Positions 1 through 7,764 of a stretch of DNA of 62,380 nucleotides are shown here, piece after piece. This DNA is from Acidobacteriota bacterium (lineage in GTDB: Bacteria; Acidobacteriota; Terriglobia; Terriglobales; Acidobacteriaceae): positions 1 to 62,380 of the forward strand of contig JABBOG010000022.1 in assembly GCA_019351975.1 (NCBI GenBank), read 5' to 3'. The translations under genes were made by a program, and so were the position numbers. The notes under the pieces are model-generated. The model was not told where the DNA came from, ran no database searches, and saw nothing but the letters and a program-made list of their open reading frames with translations. How positions within the stretch are numbered: position 1 is the first letter of the stretch; every line of letters begins with the position of its first letter.

Positions 1-276
1 GCGGTGGTGCTGGCGGTGAACCTGCTGCCGGTGGTGCTGCTGCGGCTGGGTATGGGGCCGGCGACGGAGTTTCCTACGCTCGCGGCGATGGATTTTGTGC
101 GCGATCAGCACAAGTTTTCCGACTGGGTATATGTGGCGGCGAGCGCGAATATGGCGTTCTGGGTGCTGGTGAGCTGGGCGCTGTTCTCGTGGGCGCATAC
201 GCCGATGATGCTGGCAGGGATGCTGGTGGTGGCGTTTGCGGCGACGTTTTCGCCGGTGCTGCTGCGGGGGCGCTGA
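1..276 (+). CDS. C-terminal part of an unidentified membrane protein (5' truncated)
   Basis: The reading frame is open from the first base and ends at TGA 274-276, so the true start lies outside the window. The 91 visible codons contain a hydrophobic stretch at the beginning and two adjacent ones near the end (around AFWVLVSWALFSW and MLAGMLVVAFAATF), which suggests an integral membrane protein. Codons are strongly G-ending, like the genes that follow on this strand. I do not recognise the family and assign no function. The gene converges on the bestrophin-like gene with only 4 nt between stop codons, and no terminator hairpin is visible in that gap. Confidence 0.6.
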   Translation, partial: AVVLAVNLLPVVLLRLGMGPATEFPTLAAMDFVRDQHKFSDWVYVAASANMAFWVLVSWALFSWAHTPMMLAGMLVVAFAATFSPVLLRGR

Positions 277-280
277 GCGC

Positions 281-1186
281 TTAGCGGAGGATGTGATCGA
301 CGGGCTCTGCCGGTGGCGGAAGATTCAACTCGCCGAGGGCTTCGAGGAGGCTGATCTCGGTGGTGCGGGCCATGGCGGAGAGTGGGAGGGCGTTGGGCCA
401 GTCGGCGAAGGGCTCTTCCATCTCGTCACCGAGGGCGTCGAGGCCGAAGAAGGCATAGGCCACGATGGCGCTGAAGAGGGGCGTTGCGTAGTCGAGGGTG
501 CCGACGAGGCCGAAGGGCAGGAGCAGGCAGAAGGCGTAGGCCGTGCGGTGGAGAAGGAGGGTGTAGGCGAAGGGGGTGGGGGTGCTGCGGATGCGTTCGC
601 AGGCGACCTGGACGAGGGACATGCTGGTGAGGCGGAGGTCGAGGGTCTGGAAGATGGGTTCGCCGAACTCGTGGTCGGCGAGCATGGTGGCGTAGTCGGC
701 GGCGAGCTGCGCGAGGAGCCACTCGGGGGTGTCGCGGAGGTGCGGGGGTGCGGTAGCGGCGGCGTAGAGGGCGACCTCGGGCGGCATGGACTGGCCGCGC
801 AGGTGGGCCATGAGGGAGTACTCCCAGGCGATGATGCGGCGGACGGCGCGCTGGCGGCGGGAGCGGTCGCCGCCGGGAAGAGCGAGGGTGAGGCGGGCGA
901 GGGAGCGTAGTTCGCCGATGAGGCCGCCGAGCTGGCGGCGGGCCTCCCACCAGCGGTCGTAGCAGGAATTATTGCGGAAGCCGAGGAAGATGGAGAGGGC
1001 GATGCCGAGCAGGGTGAACGGGGCGACGCTGAAGGCTGCGAAGCTGTGCGGCCAGTGGTGCCAGGCGGCGACGACGGCGATGGAGATAGCGATGACGAGG
1101 GCGATCTGCGGCGCGATGCGTGAGATGACGGAGAGCCGCCAGATACCGAAGAGCTCCCATAGGCGGGGGCGGGGGTGGACGATCAT
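281..1186 (-). CDS. bestrophin-like ion channel family protein (UPF0187)
   Basis: A 301-residue predicted membrane protein of the bacterial bestrophin/UPF0187 family, whose characterised members are pentameric ion channels. The N-terminal pattern is typical: an RPRLWELF motif, two hydrophobic helices (about residues 25-45 and 55-70), then FLGFRNNSCYDRWWEARR, the conserved loop after the second helix. More hydrophobic segments lie around residues 205-245, as expected. The length matches the family. The ATG at 1184-1186 is preceded on the minus strand by GAGGTCCGC, a usable Shine-Dalgarno. Ion selectivity cannot be read from sequence alone. Confidence 0.88.
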   Translation of the reverse strand: MIVHPRPRLWELFGIWRLSVISRIAPQIALVIAISIAVVAAWHHWPHSFAAFSVAPFTLLGIALSIFLGFRNNSCYDRWWEARRQLGGLIGELRSLARLTLALPGGDRSRRQRAVRRIIAWEYSLMAHLRGQSMPPEVALYAAATAPPHLRDTPEWLLAQLAADYATMLADHEFGEPIFQTLDLRLTSMSLVQVACERIRSTPTPFAYTLLLHRTAYAFCLLLPFGLVGTLDYATPLFSAIVAYAFFGLDALGDEMEEPFADWPNALPLSAMARTTEISLLEALGELNLPPPAEPVDHILR

Positions 1187-1239
1187 GCGGACCTCGGGTG
1201 GGAGGGAGGGTTGAAGCCGATTGGGGAGAGGTGCGGCAT

Positions 1240-1269
1240 GAAGATGATCGTATCGAAGATGATCGTATC
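1240..1269. repeat. perfect tandem duplication of a 15-nt unit
   Basis: The unit GAAGATGATCGTATC occurs twice in direct succession (1240-1254 and 1255-1269) in the divergent space between the bestrophin-like gene and yajC. Each unit carries GATGATCGTATC, so the duplication could be a doubled regulator site or a simple slippage event. Confidence 0.8.
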
Positions 1270-1324
1270 GCAGGGCAGAGGTTCGGATTTGGGACGCAGG
1301 GAGGTGGCGGAAGCAGCGTTTTCC

Positions 1325-1353
1325 TTGACATCAACACGTCATTCCGCGATGCT
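1325..1353 (+). promoter_or_regulatory. candidate promoter for the yajC-secDF operon
   Basis: A perfect TTGACA at 1325-1330 is followed after 17 nt by GATGCT (1348-1353), a poor -10 box. Another possible -10 is TATAGT at 1379-1384, for which I see no matching -35. The TTGACA lies about 200 nt upstream of the preferred yajC start. The rest of 1187-1525 holds only the 15-nt duplication and no supported gene. Confidence 0.3.
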
Positions 1354-1525
1354 TAATCCTCAGGTGCGATTCGCTGGCTATAGTGGAGGTGTGTCCGAGC
1401 GCGGTTCGGGTGCACGGCACGGTTCCAGCGCTTGCTGAATGCGGCGAGCGAAGATCCCCGAAATTTCCAAGGAAGACGTGACCGGCGCGGCGATTGAGCG
1501 TCCGGAGCGCAAGCAGGAAGAAGCA

Positions 1526-1867
1526 TTGAGCGCGTTAGGTTTTGCGAACTTCGATATGGCGGCGATGGCTGCCGGAGGCGGTCTGGGACAGTTTGGCGGG
1601 ATACCGCTGCTGCTGCTGATGTTTGTGGCGATGTATTTCCTGCTGGTCGCGCCGAACCAGCGCAAGCAGAAGAACTGGGCGGCGATGCTGGCGGCGTTGA
1701 AGCCGGGTGATCGCGTGACGACCAACGGCGGTCTGCGCGGCGTCATTATCACGATCAAGGACGATGTGCTGATTGTGCGCACGGCACCGGACGGCGTGAA
1801 GCTGGAGTTTGTCAAAAGCGCGATTGCCGCAGTGACGACCGAAGAAGACAGCACGAAGTCGGCCTAA
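1526..1867 (+). CDS. yajC: preprotein translocase subunit YajC
   Basis: YajC is the small single-span accessory of the SecDF-YajC complex that aids protein export and membrane-protein insertion. The hallmark is visible: a transmembrane segment (about GGIPLLLLMFVAMYFLLVAP) followed by NQRKQKNW, then a small soluble domain with LKPGDRVTTNGGLRG. The start is uncertain. An ATG at 1439 would give 142 residues but has no ribosome site and adds a non-typical 29-residue leader. TTG 1526 has AGGAAG five bases upstream and gives 113 residues, near the family norm. ATG 1556 is a third option without a ribosome site. secD follows after 82 nt. Confidence 0.88.
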   Translation: MSALGFANFDMAAMAAGGGLGQFGGIPLLLLMFVAMYFLLVAPNQRKQKNWAAMLAALKPGDRVTTNGGLRGVIITIKDDVLIVRTAPDGVKLEFVKSAIAAVTTEEDSTKSA

Positions 1868-1949
1868 GGCTGCCCCGGGTTGAGGGCAGGTAGAACGGGC
1901 ACACGAATTCATTCAGGGCGATTCAAGGAATCAAGGAAACAAGACAACA

Positions 1950-3536
1950 ATGGGCAAGAATCTGGCCAGTAGAACAGGCTTTATCGTCGCAGTCCTGGTG
2001 ATCTTCATCTATGGAATCTTTGGGATTCCGCATGGTGGTCTGAAGCAGTCGCTGGAGAGGCGCATTGCGCTTGGCCTGGACCTGAAGGGCGGCACGCATC
2101 TGGTGCTGCAGGTGCATGTGGCGGAGGCGATCAACTCGGAGACGGACCGGGATGTGCAGTCGCTGAATGCGGCGCTGGCGGCGACGGGAGCGACGGCGTC
2201 GAAGCAGGACCCGGCGCGGCCGGAGCGGATTACGATCTCGGGCGGGTCACCGACGCAGCAGAGCGCGATTCACGACATTATCACCGGCAACGACTATGCG
2301 GGGTTCGATGTGACGTCGGGGCCGAACGGCGGCTATGTGATGGCGATGAAGCCGGAGGCGGTGCGCGATCTTGAGACGAGGACGCTGGATACGTCGATTG
2401 ACACGATTCGCGAACGTGTGGACAAGCTGGGTGTGTCGGAGCCGGTGATTGAGAAGTATGGGCTGGGCGACAATGAGATCCTGGTGCAGCTGCCGGGCGT
2501 GTCGGATCCGGGCCGGGTGGAGAACATCATCCAGTCGACGGCGAAGCTTGAGATCCATGCGGTGGTGGGAAGCTATGGCAGCGTTGCGGAGGCCGAACAG
2601 GCTAATGGCGGAACGATTCCGGCTGAAGATGAATTGCTGAAGGGATCGAACGGCGTGGGTGGGCCGGACCAGTATTACCTGCTGAAGCGGCTGGCGATTG
2701 TGGCGGGAACGGACTTCCGTGGAGCGCAGCCTTCGACCGACGAAAACGGTCGGCCGGATATCACGTTCACGCTGACGACCGAGGCCGGCGACCGCTTCTA
2801 CAAGTATACGGACGCGAACAAGGGCACGGGCCAGATGGCGATTGTGCTCGATAACCAGGTGAAAGAGGTTGCGGGGATTGAGAGCGCGATTCGCGACACG
2901 GGGCGCATTACGGGCGGGTTTACGCCGGACCAGGCGGCGGATCTGAGCCTGATGCTGCGCACGGGCTCGCTGCCGGCGTCGATCTCGTATCTGGAGACGC
3001 GCACGGTGGGGCCGTCGCTGGGCGCGGCGAGTATCCACCAGGGGGTGGTTGCGGCGATTGCGGGTCTGATCGTGGTGATGATCTTCATGCTGATCTACTA
3101 CCGCGGCGCGGGTGTGAATGCGGATCTTGCGCTGATCCTGAACCTGCTGATCCTGCTAGGGTTTATGGGCTTTTCGGGAGCGGTGCTGACGCTTCCGGGG
3201 ATCGCGGGCGTGATCCTGACCATCGGTATGGGTGTGGACTCGAATGTGCTGATCTTCGAGCGTATTCGCGAAGAACTGCGGCTGGGCAAGACGGCTGCGG
3301 CGGCGGTGCAGGACGGCTTCTCGCATGCGTGGACGACGATCTTCGATACGCACGTGACGACGGTGGTTTCGGCGGCGATTCTGTTCATCTTCGGCACAGG
3401 GCCGGTGCAGGGTTTCGCTGTGACGCTGACGATCGGGTTGCTGGCAAACATCTTTACGGCAGTGTTTGTGTCGCGCACGATCTTTGATTATTTGCTAAGC
3501 AAGAAGGAACGCGGGACGGCGGAACTCTCGATCTAG
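1950..3536 (+). CDS. secD: protein translocase subunit SecD
   Basis: SecD is an RND-family membrane protein that uses the proton gradient to pull exported proteins out of the Sec channel on the periplasmic side. The 528 residues show the expected order: an N-terminal membrane helix (about 8-25), the signature GLDLKGGTHLVLQV (about 41-54), a large periplasmic domain, then five clustered helices from about residue 360 with the conserved GMGVDSNVLIFERIREEL (about 424-441). ATG 1950 is preceded by an AAGGAA-type site. The gap to secF is 102 nt, so co-transcription is likely. Confidence 0.97.
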   Translation: MGKNLASRTGFIVAVLVIFIYGIFGIPHGGLKQSLERRIALGLDLKGGTHLVLQVHVAEAINSETDRDVQSLNAALAATGATASKQDPARPERITISGGSPTQQSAIHDIITGNDYAGFDVTSGPNGGYVMAMKPEAVRDLETRTLDTSIDTIRERVDKLGVSEPVIEKYGLGDNEILVQLPGVSDPGRVENIIQSTAKLEIHAVVGSYGSVAEAEQANGGTIPAEDELLKGSNGVGGPDQYYLLKRLAIVAGTDFRGAQPSTDENGRPDITFTLTTEAGDRFYKYTDANKGTGQMAIVLDNQVKEVAGIESAIRDTGRITGGFTPDQAADLSLMLRTGSLPASISYLETRTVGPSLGAASIHQGVVAAIAGLIVVMIFMLIYYRGAGVNADLALILNLLILLGFMGFSGAVLTLPGIAGVILTIGMGVDSNVLIFERIREELRLGKTAAAAVQDGFSHAWTTIFDTHVTTVVSAAILFIFGTGPVQGFAVTLTIGLLANIFTAVFVSRTIFDYLLSKKERGTAELSI

Positions 3537-3638
3537 CGACAGGCTAGGGCGAGTGTTTTGTGCTGGGGTAATGGCGGCAACGGATGTAGGAACAGCTAAG
3601 AGCCAGCGGCGGAAAGCTGGCAGGCGAAGGAAAGCAAC

Positions 3639-4613
3639 GTGGAACTGTTTCGGAACGCAAATATCGACTGGTTGGGGAAGAAATGGTACTTCCTCGGCTT
3701 CTCCCTGATCTTCTCGGTGGCTGGACTGTGCAGCATTCTGTTCTGGCACCATATTCCGACGGGCGTGGATTTCAAGGGCGGGACGGAGATCACTGTGCAG
3801 TTCGACCGCACGCCGAACGAGAATGATATTCGCGCGGCGCTGGATGCGGCGCATATCCGCGACTGGACGCTGCAGCGGATCTCGGATGTGGGTGGTGGGC
3901 AACTGGGCAATAAGGAGATCATCTCGCTGCCGATGTCGACGGCGCAGGACTCGGCGCACGATCAGGGCCGCGCTGAGGTGGAGAACGCGCTTGCGGCGGG
4001 ATATCACGACTCTGGATTCTCGGTGCAGCAGGTGGACATTGTGGGGCCAACGGCGGGTAAGCAGTTGACGCACCAGGCGATTCTGGCGACGCTGTACTCG
4101 CTGCTGGGGATGCTGATCTATCTGTGGTTTCGGTTTGAGCTGATCTATGGCGTGGCGGCGGTGGTGGCGGTGTTCCACGACACGCTGATTACGATTGGGT
4201 TTTTCTCGCTGATGAATATGGAGATTACGCTGACGGTGGTGGCGGCGATCCTGACGCTGGTTGGCTACTCGATGAACGACACGATTGTGGTGTTTGACCG
4301 GATTCGCGAGAACCTGGCACTGAACCGGCGCGAGAAGCTGGCGGACGTCGTGAACCGGAGCATCAATCAGACGCTGAGCCGGACTGTGATTGCATCGGGG
4401 CTGACGTTCCTGACGGTGCTATGTCTGTTTGTGTTTGGCGGCGAGGTGCTGCATGGCTTCTCGTTTGCGCTGGTGGTGGGGATTCTGATCGGCACGTACT
4501 CATCGATTGCAGTTGCGGCGCCGATGCTGGTCGCGTATCAGCAGTGGCGCGCGAAGAAGGCACCGCAGGGAAAGCGGGTAGCGCTCCCGGCGGCGAAGAC
4601 CGTGCGCCGGTAA
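3639..4613 (+). CDS. secF: protein translocase subunit SecF
   Basis: Partner of SecD in the SecDF complex. The 324-residue protein has a first helix (about 16-40), the motif GVDFKGGTEITVQF (about 42-55), a periplasmic P4 domain, and five C-terminal helices containing TLVGYSMNDTIVVFDRIREN, the SecF counterpart of the SecD helix-4 motif. It starts at GTG 3639 with GAAGGAAAG just upstream. The C-terminal tail is basic, as usual for SecF. The 177 nt between its stop and tonB hold no recognisable gene or terminator. Confidence 0.97.
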   Translation: MELFRNANIDWLGKKWYFLGFSLIFSVAGLCSILFWHHIPTGVDFKGGTEITVQFDRTPNENDIRAALDAAHIRDWTLQRISDVGGGQLGNKEIISLPMSTAQDSAHDQGRAEVENALAAGYHDSGFSVQQVDIVGPTAGKQLTHQAILATLYSLLGMLIYLWFRFELIYGVAAVVAVFHDTLITIGFFSLMNMEITLTVVAAILTLVGYSMNDTIVVFDRIRENLALNRREKLADVVNRSINQTLSRTVIASGLTFLTVLCLFVFGGEVLHGFSFALVVGILIGTYSSIAVAAPMLVAYQQWRAKKAPQGKRVALPAAKTVRR

Positions 4614-4790
4614 GAAAGATTCAGGGCTATCGCAAGGAGCATCAAATCAGGTACTATCAGCGGCAAGGTAATTCAAGTGGTCTTGCTGAAGGTGGAGTAG
4701 GCTGGCAAACTTTGCAGCAGCCATCGGGAACATTTTGAAACGCAGTGGTGTCTAAGGTCGTAGCTCTCCCTCGCGGGAACGAGGTTGCTT

Positions 4791-5528
4791 ATGTTTGAAG
4801 ACTCTTTGATGGAATCCGGCGGTAAGCTGAAGACCAAGTCTCGCTATTGGATGATTGCCACGTTTGGTTTTAATGGCCTGATTGTGCTGGCGATGATTCT
4901 GGTACCACTGCTGTACCCTGAGGCTTTACCGCACAACTCTCTGACGGCATCGCTGACCGCGCCGCCGCCGCCGCCGCCACCCCCACCGCCGCCACCACCA
5001 CCAGCGGTTAAGGTGATTCCGCACGTCTCCGAGATCGATGAGGGACTCCATGCGCCGACGAAGATCCCGAAAGATATCAAGATGATCAAGGAGGACGCGC
5101 CTCCGCCGCCGACTACAGCTGGCGTGGCCGGAATGAGCGGCATGTCCGGTGGAGCGCCCGGTGGTGTCTTTGGTGGGACGATGGGCAGCACGGGTCCCGC
5201 GATCCATGTTGCGCCTCCGAAGCCAACCGGTCCGGCGCGTATCTCTGGTGGCGTAATCGCAGGTAATCGTATTGCCTTTGTGCAGCCGCAATACCCGCCG
5301 ATCGCCAAAGTGGCACATATGAGCGGTACGGTTGTGCTACGCGCGATCATCTCTAAGACGGGTAACGTGGTGAATCTTGCGGTTGCCAGCAGTACCAACC
5401 CTATGTTCAACAATTACGCTCTGGACGCGGTGAAGCAGTGGCGGTATAAGCCATACCTTCTCAATAATGAACCGACAGAGGTCGACACGACGATTACGGT
5501 TAACTTCGCTCTCAACGGTGGAGGCTAG
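4791..5528 (+). CDS. tonB: energy transducer TonB
   Basis: TonB carries proton-motive energy from the ExbB/ExbD motor to outer-membrane receptors. The 245-residue protein has a basic cytoplasmic start, one membrane helix (about 24-43), a run of 14 prolines encoded around 4962-5003, a Gly/Met-rich linker (GMSGMSGG), and a C-terminal TonB domain with the conserved core PPIAKVAHMSGTVVLRAIIS and a final KQWRYKPYLLNNEPTEV block. ATG 4791 was chosen over the in-frame TTG 4785 because CGAGG lies six bases before it, and MFEDSLMESGG is a familiar acidobacterial TonB start. It heads the tonB-exbB-exbD-exbD run. Confidence 0.94.
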   Translation: MFEDSLMESGGKLKTKSRYWMIATFGFNGLIVLAMILVPLLYPEALPHNSLTASLTAPPPPPPPPPPPPPPAVKVIPHVSEIDEGLHAPTKIPKDIKMIKEDAPPPPTTAGVAGMSGMSGGAPGGVFGGTMGSTGPAIHVAPPKPTGPARISGGVIAGNRIAFVQPQYPPIAKVAHMSGTVVLRAIISKTGNVVNLAVASSTNPMFNNYALDAVKQWRYKPYLLNNEPTEVDTTITVNFALNGGG

Positions 5529-5764
5529 GTTTTGTTTCGCGCTTGATCGTCTTTCGTGAGGAACTGCATTAAATTGCTTGCGAGTGAGGTCAGGAGCGCG
5601 ACTTTGGGTTATTGTAGAAGCTCTCCCCTACTTTTTAACGAAGGGTCGGCAGCGATCCAGACATTAGATGTTGTCCCTGATCGGCTTCTCAAGCCTGATC
5701 TCAACAAATTCAATTTGCACTCGATTCAAGATGTACCGCACGTCCATCCAGGAGGAAAGAATTC

Positions 5765-6514
5765 GTGATTCTCGCTCAACTTGCTAACTTCGCTCACGCA
5801 CCCGCAGCATCCCTCGCCATGTTCTTCCAGGACGCACCCGCAGAGGTGGGTTTCGGACCTGCAGCCCTCTGGGCCCAGATGGGTCTACCCGCTAAGCTGG
5901 TTGTTGTTCTGCTCTTCGTCATGTCGATCTGGTCCTTGGCTGTCATCATTGACCGCGCGCTGTACTTCTCGGCAGCACGTAAGCAGTCTCGCGAATTCGC
6001 ACCCAAGGTTGCGGGCGCTCTGAAAGAGGGCCGTCTGGACGAAGCGATCAAGGTTGCGGATCGCTCCAAGAAGTCCCACCTCGCGGAAGTGGTTACGGCT
6101 GGCCTGACGGAGTTCCGCTCGTTTGGCTCTGGCGGCGCTATCACGGAAGAGCAGATTGAGAGCTCCAAGCGCGCTCTTGAGCGTTCTGAGGCGATCGTCC
6201 ATGCGAAGTTGAAGAAGGGCCTCGGTGGATTGGCAACGATTGGATCAACGGCACCGTTTATCGGTCTATTCGGAACGGTCGTTGGTATCCTTAATGCCTT
6301 CAAGGCGATCGCGACCACGAAGAGCCAGGGTCTCGCCGCTGTGGCTGGTGGTATTTCGGAAGCTCTTGTAACGACGGCGTTCGGCCTGCTGGTCGCGATC
6401 CCCGCCGTTATGACGTTCAACTACTTCACCGGCAAGGTCGAGTCGTTCGACGTAGAGATGGACAATAGTTCTTCGGAGCTAGTGGATTACTTCATCAAGC
6501 AGTCCCACCGCTAG
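5765..6514 (+). CDS. exbB: MotA/TolQ/ExbB proton channel family protein
   Basis: Inner-membrane stator of the Ton motor, forming the proton channel with ExbD. The 249 residues contain three hydrophobic helices: about 43-63 (LVVVLLFVMSIWSLAVII), then two near residues 155-180 and 195-220 with the family core GLGGLATIGSTAPFIGLFGT and SEALVTTAFGLLVAIPAV. It starts at GTG 5765 with a perfect AGGAGG nine bases upstream. The 236 nt before it (5529-5764) hold no credible gene; the only structure noted is a direct repeat CCTGATC near 5675-5700. Confidence 0.95.
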   Translation: MILAQLANFAHAPAASLAMFFQDAPAEVGFGPAALWAQMGLPAKLVVVLLFVMSIWSLAVIIDRALYFSAARKQSREFAPKVAGALKEGRLDEAIKVADRSKKSHLAEVVTAGLTEFRSFGSGGAITEEQIESSKRALERSEAIVHAKLKKGLGGLATIGSTAPFIGLFGTVVGILNAFKAIATTKSQGLAAVAGGISEALVTTAFGLLVAIPAVMTFNYFTGKVESFDVEMDNSSSELVDYFIKQSHR

Positions 6515-6571
6515 ACCTGCATCGTACGTGACTGAAGCAGTATCGCGACAAGCGGGAATCATGCCACGATA

Positions 6572-6600
6572 CCCGGATGCCGTAGCGAACGGCATCCGGG
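6572..6600 (+). promoter_or_regulatory. perfect 12-bp stem-loop between exbB and exbD
   Basis: The arms CCCGGATGCCGT (6572-6583) and ACGGCATCCGGG (6589-6600) pair perfectly around the 5-nt loop AGCGA. No T-run follows (the next bases are GGATGG), so this is not a simple terminator. It sits in the 154-nt gap between two genes whose products are needed in unequal amounts (more ExbB than ExbD), so an mRNA-processing or stability role is plausible. Confidence 0.75.
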
Positions 6601-6668
6601 GGATGGCTCCCGACGAATTCAAGCAGAGATAGGCGTCCAGCGGCGTCGATCGGTACCGGAGCTCATAT

Positions 6669-7112
6669 ATGTCAATTGCGAAGCGGAACGAGGGCAAGAA
6701 GGTCAACTCGAACATTAATGTGACGCCAATGGTGGACGTCATGCTTGTGCTCCTGATCATCTTCATGGTCATCACGCCGATGCTGGGAGACAAGATCACT
6801 GTCGATCTCCCCAAGGTGAATGCCGCCGTCATTATGGACGCAGCGAACAAAGAAGACGCCATTACCGTGGCCGTGACGCGCGATGGCTCAATCTTTGTGC
6901 GTGGGGACAAGGCCGCCTCGCTCGACGACGTGACGAGCAAGGTTCAAGCGCTCGAAGCTTTGAAGACGAATCCTGGTGACGATAAATCGGTTTATCTGCG
7001 TGCTGATACGCGGGCAAACTTCGGGAGAGTCGAAGATGCTATTGATGCGATGCGCACGGCTGGTGTCAACCAACTGAATCTGATGACCGACAAGTCGTAC
7101 AACGGTCAGTAA
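6669..7112 (+). CDS. exbD: biopolymer transporter ExbD (first copy)
   Basis: ExbD is the single-span partner of ExbB whose membrane aspartate carries the protons. In this 147-residue protein the helix begins NINVTPMVDVMLVLLIIFMV; the aspartate in PMVDVML is the expected essential residue. A periplasmic domain ending with YLRADTRANFGRVEDAIDAM follows. The ATG at 6669 has a weak CGGAG upstream. It sits 154 nt after exbB and 89 nt before a second exbD, an arrangement common in Acidobacteriota and Myxococcota, where the two may form a heteromeric stator. Confidence 0.94.
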   Translation: MSIAKRNEGKKVNSNINVTPMVDVMLVLLIIFMVITPMLGDKITVDLPKVNAAVIMDAANKEDAITVAVTRDGSIFVRGDKAASLDDVTSKVQALEALKTNPGDDKSVYLRADTRANFGRVEDAIDAMRTAGVNQLNLMTDKSYNGQ

Positions 7113-7201
7113 TTTGGGTCATGCCGAGTCCTCGATTCGGAATGAGCGTTGCCCGGGCATCGGGCAGTGTAATGTAACGTTTGAACTGAAGGAGTCTTTC
7201 T

Positions 7202-7633
7202 ATGGCAATGGGTGGTGGTTCAACAGGCGGTGCAGTTTCAGATATGAACGTCACACCATTGATCGACGTTCTTCTGGTGCTCCTCATTATCTTCATGGTC
7301 ATTCAGCCCACAACGCCGAAGGGGTTGGATACGCTGGTGCCGCAGCCTCCGAAGGACAAGCAGCAACAGCAGCCTAACGATCGCACGATTGTCGTACAGG
7401 TGCTCAACACGGGTGCCGTGCCGACATACAAGATCAACGACCAGACCTTCCCGAAAGACCAGTTGGCGTCTGAGCTGACGAAGATCTACGAGACACGTCA
7501 GGAGAAGGTCATGTTCATCAAGGGCGACCGCGACCTGAACTTCGGCAGTGTTGCTGACGTCGTTGGGTATGGGAAACAAGCAGACGTGACCAACATCGCA
7601 ATCATCACTCCGCAGGTTGAAGCCGGCCACTAG
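7202..7633 (+). CDS. exbD: biopolymer transporter ExbD (second copy)
   Basis: A second, diverged ExbD of 143 residues. The membrane helix again carries the proton-relay aspartate (MNVTPLIDVLLVLLIIFMVI), and the periplasmic part ends with MFIKGDRDLNFGSVADVVGY. The N terminus is Gly/Ser rich. A good ribosome site, AAGGAG, lies 7 nt before ATG 7202. It is the last gene of the run: a strong terminator begins 35 nt after the stop codon. The two copies share the helix and a similar final domain but differ through the middle, consistent with old duplication. Confidence 0.94.
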   Translation: MAMGGGSTGGAVSDMNVTPLIDVLLVLLIIFMVIQPTTPKGLDTLVPQPPKDKQQQQPNDRTIVVQVLNTGAVPTYKINDQTFPKDQLASELTKIYETRQEKVMFIKGDRDLNFGSVADVVGYGKQADVTNIAIITPQVEAGH

Positions 7634-7667
7634 GCTCCCTGGCAAATAGCATCTGCCTTCCATCCAG

Positions 7668-7703
7668 TGCTCCGCTCAGCAATATGCTGAGCGGAGCATT
7701 TTT
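7668..7703 (+). terminator. Rho-independent terminator of the tonB-exb run
   Basis: A perfect 14-bp stem, TGCTCCGCTCAGCA (7668-7681) with TGCTGAGCGGAGCA (7685-7698), closes a 3-nt loop and is followed at once by TTTTT (7699-7703). Confidence 0.96.
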
Positions 7704-7722
7704 ACATTTGCTCCCCGGAGGG

Positions 7723-7764
7723 ATCTCCGGGCTGCGATCTCCGGGTTGCGCCCTCCGGGTTGCG
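7723..7764. repeat. three tandem 14-nt units
   Basis: Three adjacent units of the form ATCTCCGGGYTGCG (7723-7736, 7737-7750, 7751-7764; the last begins CCC) fill the space between the terminator and the stop codon of the converging methyltransferase gene, ending exactly at that stop codon. Confidence 0.8.

Noticed and set aside
5556-5768. A 70-codon open frame between tonB and exbB
   Set aside because: No ribosome site, no family pattern, and it runs over the exbB ribosome site and start.
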